24,366 nt of DNA. Origin: CAZDET01 sp964504335 (GTDB lineage Bacteria; Bacteroidota; Bacteroidia; Chitinophagales; Saprospiraceae). The notes beneath the pieces were generated by a model. The model saw only the letters and a program-made list of their open reading frames with translations, was not told the DNA's origin and did not search any database. Positions within the stretch are counted from its first letter, which is position 1; each line of letters starts with the position of its first letter. Made by a program: the position numbers and the translations under genes. The stretch covers positions 1 to 24,366 of the forward strand of contig CAZDET010000066.1 in NCBI GenBank assembly GCA_964504335.1, written 5' to 3'. Shown here one piece after another: positions 12,425-20,657 of this stretch.

Positions 12425-14227
12425 TTAGCCATTAACCGCTTCTTCCGCGGTTTGCTTTTCGAAGAGCTCGGCGTAGTACCCACCTTGCCGCAGCAGGGAT
12501 TCGTGGGTACCTACTGCTTCGACCTTCCCATCTTGCAGGACTAGAATTTTGTCGAATTGCAATAAGCTGTAGATGCGGTGGGTGATGACAATGGTCGTCT
12601 TATCGGATAGGGCTTCGTTGAAATAGCCCAGGATTTGCTTTTCGGTATTGGTATCCACGGCGGAGAGGCAATCGTCCAGAATGACGATATCCGGTCGCTT
12701 GATGAGGGCGCGGGCGATACTAACGCGCTGCTTCTGGCCTCCGGAGAGGGTGACGCCTCGCTCGCCGACCATGGTATCGAAGCCATGGGTTAGATCGACG
12801 ATGTCGTCGCGCACCGCTGCATAACGGGCAAAATCTTCAATTTCTGCCGGGTCGGCCTCGGGCTTACCGAAGGCGATATTGTTGGCGATCGTGTCCGAAA
12901 ACAAGAAGACATCCTGCGGAACATAACCGATGCGTTGCCGCAAGTTATCGAGGTCGTGCTCGCGGATATCCTTTCCGTCGACCTGAATCTGTCCGTCCGT
13001 CACGTCGTACATCCGCACCAGTAAGTCGGCGATGGTGGTTTTTCCCGATCCGGTGCGGCCGATGATGGCCATTTTCTGTCCGGCTTTCAACTCAAAGGAT
13101 ACGTTGTCGAGGGCGCGAATGCCGGTTTCGGGATAGTTGAACCCGACCGAGTTAAAGCGAATATCGCCTTTGATGGGCTGGGAATCGGACTGCTGAACGG
13201 GATTTTTGATCGCCGGCTCCGTATTCATAAACTCGTTGATCCGTTTCTGAGAAGCGGCCGCTTGTTGCACGATAGAGGCGATCCAGCCGATGGCGGTCAC
13301 GGGCCAAGTCAGCATACTGACGTAGATTACGAACTCGGCGATGTTGCCCGGGGTGATCGTTCCCCGCACGACCTGTAAGCCCCCGATATACACAGTGATA
13401 ATGGTAGAAGCACCAATTAGCAACAGCATAAGCGGAAAGAAGAAGGCATCTACCCGCGCGAGCCGCAGGGATTTTTCTTTGTATACCTCGCTTTCATTAG
13501 CGAAGTGATCGACCTGTTGTCTGGACCGGACGTAGGATTTCACCACCCGGATACCACTGTATACTTCTTGCGCCGTACTGTTGAGCTGGGCCAGTTGTTT
13601 TTGAATGACCTCGCTGCGCTGATTGATCATATTGCTGACGTAGTAGATACTAATCGCCAGGATGGGCAGGGGAACCAGGCTGTAAAGCGTCAGGGTGGGG
13701 CTCACCTTAATCATGCTGTACACCACCAACACGGTAGTGGAAACCAGGTTTGCGCCATAAAGCACGGAAGGCCCCAGATACATCCGTACTTTGGATACAT
13801 CCTCGGTGATCCTACTCATCAGGTCGCCAGTGTTGTTGCGCTTGTAGAAGGCAAGCGTTAGCCGCTGGTAGTGGGCGTAGATGGCCTTGCGCAGATCGTA
13901 TTCGATCAGGCGCGACATGACGATGAGCGTCTGGCGCGTCAGATACAGGAAAATACCCATCAGGATGGCCAGCACCAACACCAGAAGCCCGAAGAGCATC
14001 AGACTACGGCCGAGCATACTGAAGTACACTTTGCCGAGTTCGAATCCATCGTACAAGCGATACATCCCGATTTGGGCGACTACCAGATCGAGCGCCTCGC
14101 GAATGGCTTGCGGTTGGAGTACCCGGAAATAATTGGATAGAGTTATAAACAACAGCCCCAGCAAAAAATGCCGGCGGTAATGCCAGAAATACTTGTTGAG
14201 TACTTGCAGTTCCTTCACAGATCGCAC
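12425..14227 (-). CDS. MsbA-like ABC exporter (fused TMD-NBD) with Asp at catalytic Glu
   Basis: This is a 600-residue half-transporter. Six membrane helices (about 20-320) precede one ATPase domain: Walker A GRTGSGKT (390-397), Q-loop Gln438, signature LSGGQ (494-498), Walker B IVILDD (514-519) and switch His550 (ITHR). The residue after the Walker B Asp, normally the catalytic Glu, is Asp519, with a DCLSAVDT D-loop. This wording (ILDDCLSAVD) is characteristic of the degenerate half of heterodimeric exporters such as BmrC/TM287, yet the switch His is kept. No partner gene is present in the window, so it may dimerise with a protein encoded elsewhere or work as a slow homodimer. It would export lipids or drugs from the inner membrane; the substrate is unknown. 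It is divergent from fbp. Confidence 0.9.
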   Translation of the reverse strand: MRSVKELQVLNKYFWHYRRHFLLGLLFITLSNYFRVLQPQAIREALDLVVAQIGMYRLYDGFELGKVYFSMLGRSLMLFGLLVLVLAILMGIFLYLTRQTLIVMSRLIEYDLRKAIYAHYQRLTLAFYKRNNTGDLMSRITEDVSKVRMYLGPSVLYGANLVSTTVLVVYSMIKVSPTLTLYSLVPLPILAISIYYVSNMINQRSEVIQKQLAQLNSTAQEVYSGIRVVKSYVRSRQQVDHFANESEVYKEKSLRLARVDAFFFPLMLLLIGASTIITVYIGGLQVVRGTITPGNIAEFVIYVSMLTWPVTAIGWIASIVQQAAASQKRINEFMNTEPAIKNPVQQSDSQPIKGDIRFNSVGFNYPETGIRALDNVSFELKAGQKMAIIGRTGSGKTTIADLLVRMYDVTDGQIQVDGKDIREHDLDNLRQRIGYVPQDVFLFSDTIANNIAFGKPEADPAEIEDFARYAAVRDDIVDLTHGFDTMVGERGVTLSGGQKQRVSIARALIKRPDIVILDDCLSAVDTNTEKQILGYFNEALSDKTTIVITHRIYSLLQFDKILVLQDGKVEAVGTHESLLRQGGYYAELFEKQTAEEAVNG

Positions 14228-14236
14228 TTAAAAACG

Positions 14237-14251
14237 AGCCCAAATTGGGCT
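14237..14251. promoter_or_regulatory. 15-bp palindrome between the ABC exporter and fbp genes
   Basis: AGCCCAA-A-TTGGGCT is a perfect odd-length palindrome, 10 bp before the ABC start on the minus strand and 90 bp before the FBPase start. It may be an operator. On the minus strand it also reads as a 5-bp stem followed by TTTTT, so a weak attenuator is possible. Confidence 0.4.
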
Positions 14252-14341
14252 GTTAAGGTGAATATAACTCCACAGTAGAACGAATGGTTGCCATTTGCCG
14301 GTATCAAATCCTTATCTTACGCAGATCAACCTGACCAAAGT

Positions 14342-15352
14342 ATGAATCGGATTGTTACGCTCGACGAATTCATTCTGCATCGGCAGAAAGACTTTCCCTA
14401 CGCCTCCGGCGAACTGACCGGATTGCTGCGCGACATTGGCGTCGCTGCTAAAATTGTCAACCGCGAAGTAAACAAAGCCGGACTGGTCGGCATCCTGGGT
14501 GGTGCCGACTCCGAAAACATCTCCGGCGATGAGGTGAAAAAACTCGACATTTTTGCCAACAAAAAATTGATCGAGTGCCTCAAAAACAGCGGGGAATGTG
14601 CCGGTATCGCCAGTGAGGAAATCGAAGACTTCATTCCAATCGCCTCCATCGACGGGAAACAGAGTAAATACGTAGTGGTATTTGATCCGCTTGACGGCTC
14701 TTCCAACATCGATGTGAACGTATCCGTGGGTACGATCTTCGGCATTTACCGCCGTTTGAGCGATACGGATAAATCTATCAAGGAGCATGACTTCCTGCAG
14801 CCGGGAGCGCAGCTGGTGGCTTCCGGCTACGTGCTATACGGCACGTCGACCATGTTGGTGTACACTACCGGACGAGGAGTAAACGGCTTCACGCTCGATC
14901 CTTCGATTGGCGAATTTTGTCTGAGCCACCGGGATATCAACATACCGAACCGGGGGAACTACTACTCCGTCAATCAGGGCTATTACCTCAAGTTCGACGT
15001 GGAGATGCGACGCTACATCGACCATTGCTCGGATATGAACCTACGCCTGCGATACATTGGCTCGATGGTAAGTGACGTACACCGCAGTTTATTCCAGGGA
15101 GGGATATTTCTGTATCCCAACACCCGCAAGTATCCGCAGGGTAAGTTGCGTCTGGTGTACGAATGCAATCCGCTTGCGTTCATCGTCGAGCAAGCTGGAG
15201 GAAAGGCGATTACCTGCCAGTTGGAGCGCATTCTCGATCTCCAACCGCAGCACCTCCATCAGCGGGCTACGATTGCCATCGGATCGCCGGACATGGTGGA
15301 TGAAATGCAAGCCTTCGTCGAGCGCTACAGCGCCATGCCCAGCTTCAATTAA
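14342..15352 (+). CDS. fbp: fructose-1,6-bisphosphatase, class I
   Basis: This is the key gluconeogenic enzyme, hydrolysing fructose 1,6-bisphosphate to fructose 6-phosphate in the cytosol. It has 336 residues, the normal class I length. The metal and active-site block FDPLDGSSNIDVNVSVGT is present, as are ASEEIEDF upstream (acidic metal ligands), GSMVSDVHRSLFQGGIFLYP and KLRLVYECNPLAFIVEQAGG. The ATG at 14342 (MNRIVTLDEFILHRQ) is chosen because this is where the family begins. The frame's earlier ATG at 14288 adds 18 unrelated residues. It forms a likely operon with the dehydrogenase gene 8 bp downstream. A palindrome lies between it and the divergent ABC exporter. Confidence 0.96.
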   Translation: MNRIVTLDEFILHRQKDFPYASGELTGLLRDIGVAAKIVNREVNKAGLVGILGGADSENISGDEVKKLDIFANKKLIECLKNSGECAGIASEEIEDFIPIASIDGKQSKYVVVFDPLDGSSNIDVNVSVGTIFGIYRRLSDTDKSIKEHDFLQPGAQLVASGYVLYGTSTMLVYTTGRGVNGFTLDPSIGEFCLSHRDINIPNRGNYYSVNQGYYLKFDVEMRRYIDHCSDMNLRLRYIGSMVSDVHRSLFQGGIFLYPNTRKYPQGKLRLVYECNPLAFIVEQAGGKAITCQLERILDLQPQHLHQRATIAIGSPDMVDEMQAFVERYSAMPSFN

Positions 15353-15360
15353 TCTCTTTC

Positions 15361-16299
15361 ATGCGACGCGTTCTTTTTCTCGATCAGGTACATCCTTCTC
15401 TATGGATAAATCTGATGAACCAGGGCTTTCAGTGTGCTGATTTCAGCAAGGCCTCCCGGGAAGAAATCCTGGATATGCTGGATGATTTTGAGGGGATTGT
15501 TACCCGTAGCCGGCTGCAAATCGACCGGGAATTACTCGACAGTGGCAGCAACCTCAAATGGGTGGCTCGCTGGGGCGTAGGCACCGAGCATATCGACCTG
15601 GATTATGCCGCCGAACGCCGCATTACCGTTTTCACCTCGCCGGAAGGTAGCCGCGACACCCTCGGTGAACACACCGTCGGCATGCTACTGATGCTTCTAA
15701 ATCACTTAGGCAAGGCAGATCGGGAAGTCCGCCAGGGAAAGTGGCTGCGGGCCCCCAACCGGGGTACCGAACTCGGAGACAAAACCGTGGGCATCATCGG
15801 CTACGGCAATATGGGGCAATCAACGGCTCGGCGGCTCAGTGGATTCGGTTGCAAAGTGATTGCCCACGACAAATTCCGGGTCGATTACGAAGACCCCTAT
15901 GCCACAGCCGTTACCCTGGAGGAACTCCAAAAACAGGCAGACATCGTCAGCTTGCACATACCACTGGAAGGCAATCATTTCTACGCCAACCACCACTGGT
16001 TCAATGCCTTTGCCAAACCCATTTACCTTCTCAATACAGCCCGTGGAAAGATCCTCCGCACCACCGATCTTGTCGCCGCCCTCGAATCGGGTAAAGTACT
16101 AGGTGCCGCCCTCGATGTATTTGAATACGAATCACAAGGCTTTACAGCTCTGGCCCCGGGAGATCATCCGGAAGCCTTCCGCTACCTGCTTGCCTCCGAA
16201 AAAGTCGTCCTGACCCCTCACATTGCCGGCTGGAGCCACGAAGCGGAGGCAAAGCACGCGGAAGTACTGGCGAGAAAAATTAGTTTCTTAGTCCTTTAG
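15361..16299 (+). CDS. D-isomer-specific 2-hydroxyacid dehydrogenase (SerA/phosphoglycerate dehydrogenase-like)
   Basis: This is a 312-residue NAD-dependent oxidoreductase. The Rossmann motif IIGYGNMG (145-152) is intact and an acidic residue at 170 (HDKF) indicates NAD rather than NADP preference. The catalytic triad is visible as Arg228 (NTARG), Glu255 (ALDVFEYE) and His287 (LTPHIAGWS). There is no C-terminal ACT or regulatory domain, so it is the short form. Candidate substrates are 3-phosphoglycerate (first step of serine synthesis), glycerate/hydroxypyruvate or D-lactate, and motifs alone do not separate these. Its coupling with FBPase suggests triose/serine carbon flow. It converges on the phospholipase-like gene across 214 bp. 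Confidence 0.88.
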   Translation: MRRVLFLDQVHPSLWINLMNQGFQCADFSKASREEILDMLDDFEGIVTRSRLQIDRELLDSGSNLKWVARWGVGTEHIDLDYAAERRITVFTSPEGSRDTLGEHTVGMLLMLLNHLGKADREVRQGKWLRAPNRGTELGDKTVGIIGYGNMGQSTARRLSGFGCKVIAHDKFRVDYEDPYATAVTLEELQKQADIVSLHIPLEGNHFYANHHWFNAFAKPIYLLNTARGKILRTTDLVAALESGKVLGAALDVFEYESQGFTALAPGDHPEAFRYLLASEKVVLTPHIAGWSHEAEAKHAEVLARKISFLVL

Positions 16300-16317
16300 A
16301 AAATAGAAATTAGACCT

Positions 16318-16347
16318 TTGGCTTTCAGGTGTACAACAGAAAGCTAA
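16318..16347. repeat. stem-loop downstream of the dehydrogenase gene
   Basis: TTGGCTTTC (16318-16326) pairs with GAAAGCTAA (16339-16347), 9 bp with one G·T, leaving a 12-base loop. It sits 19 bp after the dehydrogenase stop between convergent genes. It lacks a T-run, so it is a transcript-end structure at best. Confidence 0.4.
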
Positions 16348-16371
16348 ATGAAAAACTTCTCAAGAATCAAT

Positions 16372-16390
16372 ACACTTAAGGTTTAAGTGT
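16372..16390. repeat. perfect 8-bp stem hairpin in the convergent gap
   Basis: ACACTTAA and TTAAGTGT form a perfect 8-bp stem with a 3-base GGT loop, 82 bp after the dehydrogenase stop and 124 bp before the end of the phospholipase-like gene. It is AT-rich with no T-run. The rest of 16300-16513 shows nothing further. Confidence 0.5.
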
Positions 16391-16513
16391 GCTGACAAGG
16401 TATCTTAGGTTCAAATTAGCTTCCCCTGTCCCGTCCGCCGTGGCGAGCCGGTAGATTTGTCTTTAAGTCAGTTTGTCCGTACTCTATAATCTAAAGAACT
16501 AATATCTGATAAA

Positions 16514-17743
16514 CTAATTTCCCCCGTGCCCTCTCCCCTTCGCTTCTCCCTTGCGAAACGCAGCTTCCAGCTCTTCCCGCTCCCTTCCGGAAACCAATTC
16601 GGGAGGCGCCGTTTGGAGTAGTCGGCGCAGGTTAGGTTGGCCGGCGTCGACCCAGGCAGTGTACCAGGAACTTCCAACGGCGCGAATGGCCTGGCGCATC
16701 CGGCGCTCGACCATGCCATTGAGGGCTGTTCGATAGGCTGCTGCGAATTCGCGACACTGGGTCCGGACAGTAAGGTCCAGGCGCTGATCGAAACAGAATT
16801 GTTGGTCGGCGGGAAATTCATCGCGGAGCTGCTGTTCGAGTTGCAGTACACTATCGACAAGGAGGTGGCTGCTTAACACAATGTCCCAGTAGTATTGTTT
16901 AGGATCGTCGATGTATTCGGCTTTACCGACCAGAAAGTCGAATTCTTCGTCGGCAAATAGTTCGGGCAGACGGCTTTCCCAAAAGGCATGGATACCGATT
17001 TGATTGGTCAACTGACCGTTGTAGTTTTCAGTCGTATGCAGCGGCACGTGGGCATCGCCGATGTAGTGTCCCATATCGGCACACAGGCGCAGGATAGCGC
17101 TGACATCTTCTCCCCGGAAAGCGTTGGTGAGCTTGCGTTGCATGGTCTGTAAATAGTAGGGCAAAATGCCGTACTCGGAGAAATGATCTACGAGGGTGAT
17201 CTCCCGAATGCCGGTGGTATCCATTTGCAGGAGGGAATTGGCATGTATCCGATCGATAACCCAGGTTTCTTCGTAGTACTGAGGCAAGACGCGATCGAAA
17301 AACCACTGGCGATACCGATTTTTTCCGACTTCGATCGTTCGGACGGAATCCGATAAGGTAACGAGGTCCGAAGAATCTCTCCAAGTAGGATGAAGACTTA
17401 CTGTATCGCCGTTTTGGTAAATCAGTTTCCATTCGGAGTACGCCATTAGGGCATCCGTCCAGTTGCGTGGCACATTCGGAAAGGGGTACGTACCCCAGTG
17501 ATCGATATCGATGTAGTGCCTTACGGCCTCGTGGCGAGTCGCGTAGCGGCGCTTATCGGGGTCGACGGCGTGCTCCGTCAGATATTCGATGTGCTTGCGG
17601 AAAAACGGCATCATTTCCACGTCGAGCGTGAAAACTGCCATGCGGTTAATGCGCCGGTGCCCAAAAAAGCCCCATTTAGTGGTACTGAGAAATGCAATAC
17701 TGGCCGTCAGGCAGCACAGCAGCATCCATACGTTGCGTGACAT
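16514..17743 (-). CDS. secreted S1-P1 nuclease / zinc-dependent phospholipase C superfamily protein
   Basis: This is a 409-residue predicted secreted metalloenzyme. ATG 17743 is chosen because it starts the signal peptide (SRNVWMLLCCLTASIAFLS); a TTG 27 bp upstream is the alternative. The family's trinuclear zinc ligands are recognisable: Trp24 and His29 (spacing of 5 as in P1 nuclease), Asp/His residues in HAVDPDKR and RHYIDIDHW, His226-x3-Asp230-x5-His236 (MGHYIGDAHVPLH), and His252-x3-Glu256 (GIHAFWES). The final Glu, rather than Asp, is the phospholipase C form. A 'WGFFGHRRINR' beginning is common in uncharacterised Bacteroidota members. Nucleic acid or phospholipid substrates cannot be separated from sequence. 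It trails the gld/DUF4340 operon by 136 bp and may have its own promoter at 17846-17853. Confidence 0.85.
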   Translation of the reverse strand: MSRNVWMLLCCLTASIAFLSTTKWGFFGHRRINRMAVFTLDVEMMPFFRKHIEYLTEHAVDPDKRRYATRHEAVRHYIDIDHWGTYPFPNVPRNWTDALMAYSEWKLIYQNGDTVSLHPTWRDSSDLVTLSDSVRTIEVGKNRYRQWFFDRVLPQYYEETWVIDRIHANSLLQMDTTGIREITLVDHFSEYGILPYYLQTMQRKLTNAFRGEDVSAILRLCADMGHYIGDAHVPLHTTENYNGQLTNQIGIHAFWESRLPELFADEEFDFLVGKAEYIDDPKQYYWDIVLSSHLLVDSVLQLEQQLRDEFPADQQFCFDQRLDLTVRTQCREFAAAYRTALNGMVERRMRQAIRAVGSSWYTAWVDAGQPNLRRLLQTAPPELVSGREREELEAAFRKGEAKGRGHGGN

Positions 17744-17845
17744 GTGTCCGAAGAATTTAATAAGGGGCAATGGAGAGCGAGCCGATTGGCGCTTCAGAAT
17801 AGTTGCTGAGGAATTAACGCAGGTTTATTGCTTTTTATTCCAAAT

Positions 17846-17853
17846 CAAAGATA
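17846..17853 (-). promoter_or_regulatory. possible -7 element (TATCTTTG) for the phospholipase-like gene
   Basis: On the minus strand TATCTTTG matches the TAnnTTTG consensus exactly, about 100 bp before the ATG at 17743 in the gap after DUF4340. No TTTG is visible at the -33 distance, so confidence is limited. Confidence 0.35.
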
Positions 17854-17879
17854 GGGAAGCATTCTAGATAGTCCTAATC

Positions 17880-18908
17880 CTACTGAGCGGCATCTTTCTC
17901 TCCAAAAAACCGACTGTAGGGCCACAGAATTTCGCTAATTACTTGATTTTGAATGAGTACAAAGTCATCATTGGTTGTGAGCCCGAAAAAACCATCGAGG
18001 TCAGCTTCCACCTCCTCAAGGTTCAATTCTGGTGGAGGCACGGGAATCAGCCACCGCGGATACAGGCGAACTCCGCGCACCTCGGCGTTTTGTAGTTCGA
18101 CCCGGATATCGGCAAAGGGTAATTCCCGGGAGACTTCTTGGCGGCCTTGTTCTCTATTCGCATACCGGGTGATCTGCAGGGTTTCGAAGGGAATCAAAAA
18201 GGCATCCACCGCTCCCGGGCGAAGGGGACTCTGTATTGCCGGGGTAGCTTCGTAGAGGGGCCGGACGGTCCATCCACGCCCCCGGCGATCCAGTCGAAAA
18301 CTTTGAGAGCGCTGTTTCGGATAGTCGATCTGTACAGATCGAACCTCCTCTGGTGGTACGCCGAAAAGTGTACGGTCGCGCCATTCATCACCCACCAAGT
18401 TGTAGCGGTATCGCAAATTCCCGGTAAATCCCGGAATCGAAGCGACGTAGGGTTGCTCGTAGCCTTCCAGCAGTACGTAGGTACCGTACTCATCCGGGGG
18501 AGCTCCCCCGACGTAGTAGGATTTGATCAATCGTTCCCTGCGGTCGTAAATTTCGACCTTGATGCCTTCCGAAGAAAGGCTGTTAATGAGCGTTGGAACT
18601 GCGGCATTAGCTGGCTTGTAAGCCATTTCGATCCTGGTGACGGCATCCAGTAAATTATCTATGGCGTCCGGGCGGGCCGGATAGGTTCCATTATAGGTCC
18701 ATCCCTTCGGCGAGCGGGTGAGCGTTGTGGTATTCCCCCGCCGATCGGCCAGAAAGATCTTACCGATGCGTTCGGCCTCCGGCACCTTAAAGGCCCGATC
18801 CGCTCCGACGACGGTCGTGCGGGAGCGTTCGCGGTTAGTCAGTACGATAGCTAGGGTGGCCCCTACCAGCAGTAGTAAAATGCCCAACAACCAAAAGGTA
18901 CGTCGCAT
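17880..18908 (-). CDS. DUF4340 domain-containing membrane-anchored protein
   Basis: This is a 342-residue protein with one N-terminal membrane helix (WLLGILLLLVGATLAIVL), so the bulk is periplasmic. The rest fits the DUF4340 family: repeated beta-rich units containing ERIGKIFLADRRG, GWTYNGTYPARPDAIDNLLD, an IKVEIYD strand and YVGGAPPDEYGTYVLL, followed by RDRTLFGVPPEEV. DUF4340 proteins regularly follow GldG-like (ABC_transp_aux) proteins and are believed to be accessory parts of those transporters. It starts 9 bp after the gldG stop, so it belongs to the same operon. The biochemical role is unknown. Confidence 0.85.
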   Translation of the reverse strand: MRRTFWLLGILLLLVGATLAIVLTNRERSRTTVVGADRAFKVPEAERIGKIFLADRRGNTTTLTRSPKGWTYNGTYPARPDAIDNLLDAVTRIEMAYKPANAAVPTLINSLSSEGIKVEIYDRRERLIKSYYVGGAPPDEYGTYVLLEGYEQPYVASIPGFTGNLRYRYNLVGDEWRDRTLFGVPPEEVRSVQIDYPKQRSQSFRLDRRGRGWTVRPLYEATPAIQSPLRPGAVDAFLIPFETLQITRYANREQGRQEVSRELPFADIRVELQNAEVRGVRLYPRWLIPVPPPELNLEEVEADLDGFFGLTTNDDFVLIQNQVISEILWPYSRFFGEKDAAQ

Positions 18909-18917
18909 AGTCTGAGA

Positions 18918-20657
18918 TTAGGATTGTGCGTAGCGCCGCCTTCTCCACCGATGGAAACCAAATCCAAACGCCAACAACAGAATGATCGGCAACCCGATGT
19001 TCAGAAGGCGCCACTGCGTGGCTTCCTGCTGGGCGCGGTCGGTGTCGAGCAACCGGAGTTTCACCTCCTTGCCCCTTGCCAGAATCACTCCCTGGCCGTC
19101 GATCAGGTATTCAATGGCATTGAGCAAGAAATCCTTATTGCTAAATTGATACTGCTCGAAGCGATTGAGCCCTAGCGGCAAGACTTTCTGATCGGGCGTC
19201 ACCGGGTTAGCAGCGAGATCGCCGTCGGCGACTACCAGCATGCGAGTCGGTACGGATTCAGCCCGGAATTCTTGCCCCACGGCTTCGAGCACCTGTAGGT
19301 TATCCGCGCTTAGGCGATTGGCGTACATGCTCGGGAAAATGCCTTCCAGCAGTACCCCCATCAGCAGGCTATCCTTGGTGAACCGCTTGGGCTCGAGGCC
19401 CGCGCGGATGAAGTTGAAATCCATTCCGACGGGTAGTTTCTGATTGAGGGCGTTATCACTAGAGCGGAGCAAAACGGTTTTGGCAATATCCGTCCTGGTT
19501 TCCACCTCTATATCGATACTACTCGGGAAGAAAAGGTTAATTCCTTCCAGGCTTTTTACGATCGGATGGTTTGTTTGTGGCACTACAATCGGATGGTAAG
19601 GATAGCGGAATAACTCCAACTGTGGCGCGCCGCCCAACGTACCCACCTGCAGCGGTATCCGCGTGGAGCGCAAGTCCATTACCAAATCGTCATTGAACCG
19701 AAAACCGTAGCGAAACCATAAATCATCGAGTTCCAATTCATAAGGGCTGGGATAAAACTCGCGAACGCCCCGCAGGCTATCCAAATCCACCGCTACGCGA
19801 TCGATGAGCCAAAGGATTTTTCCGCCATTCATGACGTACTGATCGAGCTTGAACTTATTGTTCTCGGAAAACGGCTGCGTGGGTTTGGCTACGACCAGCA
19901 AGCGAACCTCCTGGGGAATGGCGATCACGCTGTCGAGCGCCAATGGGCCGACTTCGTAGAATGACCGCAGCTCTTGCATCAGAGCGGCCGTCCGGATGGG
20001 TGGCAATTCGCCCTGCCCACTGCTAAAGGCAATGAGGGGCTTAGTGGCCTGTTGCAGTTTTGCGATGGCATTCGCCAATTTGTATTCCAGTAGGGCGACC
20101 GATTCGTTGAGCACCACTTCCGGTGGGACGCCCGGCACTTCATTTTCCAGGATATTGACGGGAATGCGGCGGTCGCCGTAGTGGACGATAACGTAAGGGT
20201 AAACGAGCGAGACCGATTGCTCGTCGGTATCGGCTACCCGCAGGGTAATGGGTCGAATACCTTCCTCGGCGAGCGCTTTGCGACGGTCGTTGACCTGTTT
20301 GTTCGTTCCCTCTGAGGGATTATCGAATTCGTATTCAATGTAGGGAGACACTGCCCGGAAATCCTCCAACATTTCACGGGTTGCCTTCTGCAGGCGCTTA
20401 AAGCCGGCGGGAAATTCCCCATCGAGCAAAACGCGCACGAACACCACCTCGTTCAGATCTTCCAGCGTTTGGAGGGTCGGCTGAGTGAGGGTGAAGCGCC
20501 CTTCCTCCGTCAGGTCAAATGCAGTATACAACGGGGTATTACCGATGCGCGTGTTTGCCAAAATATTGACCACCACTACCAATCCAAACACCAGCGCCAA
20601 CTGAAATAGACTGCGACGTTTTTCGATCTTTTCTCTCTCAGGCATGTACGAGGGCAT
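18918..20657 (-). CDS. gldG: gliding-associated ABC transporter auxiliary protein GldG
   Basis: This is a 579-residue protein with a membrane helix near each end (about 17-35 and about 553-571, the latter followed by RWRRRRY) and a large periplasmic region between them. Its features match GldG/ABC_transp_aux: FDLTEEGRFTLTQPT, LNEVVFVRVLLDGEFPAGF, the YEFDNPSEG segment and the VVLNESVALLEYKLANAI region. A GGKILWLIDRV motif also fits. In Flavobacterium johnsoniae gldA, gldF and gldG are reported as gliding genes, but homologues occur in non-gliding species. The ATG follows directly after the gldF stop (TAA then ATG, no gap), so translation is coupled. A second ATG 12 bp later is possible. Confidence 0.92.
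   Translation of the reverse strand: MPSYMPEREKIEKRRSLFQLALVFGLVVVVNILANTRIGNTPLYTAFDLTEEGRFTLTQPTLQTLEDLNEVVFVRVLLDGEFPAGFKRLQKATREMLEDFRAVSPYIEYEFDNPSEGTNKQVNDRRKALAEEGIRPITLRVADTDEQSVSLVYPYVIVHYGDRRIPVNILENEVPGVPPEVVLNESVALLEYKLANAIAKLQQATKPLIAFSSGQGELPPIRTAALMQELRSFYEVGPLALDSVIAIPQEVRLLVVAKPTQPFSENNKFKLDQYVMNGGKILWLIDRVAVDLDSLRGVREFYPSPYELELDDLWFRYGFRFNDDLVMDLRSTRIPLQVGTLGGAPQLELFRYPYHPIVVPQTNHPIVKSLEGINLFFPSSIDIEVETRTDIAKTVLLRSSDNALNQKLPVGMDFNFIRAGLEPKRFTKDSLLMGVLLEGIFPSMYANRLSADNLQVLEAVGQEFRAESVPTRMLVVADGDLAANPVTPDQKVLPLGLNRFEQYQFSNKDFLLNAIEYLIDGQGVILARGKEVKLRLLDTDRAQQEATQWRLLNIGLPIILLLAFGFGFHRWRRRRYAQS

Noticed and set aside
13505..14140. Plus-strand ORFs antisense to the ABC exporter (118, 89 and 83 residues)
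   Set aside because: They are His/Gln-rich shadows of the exporter's membrane domain and have no features of their own.
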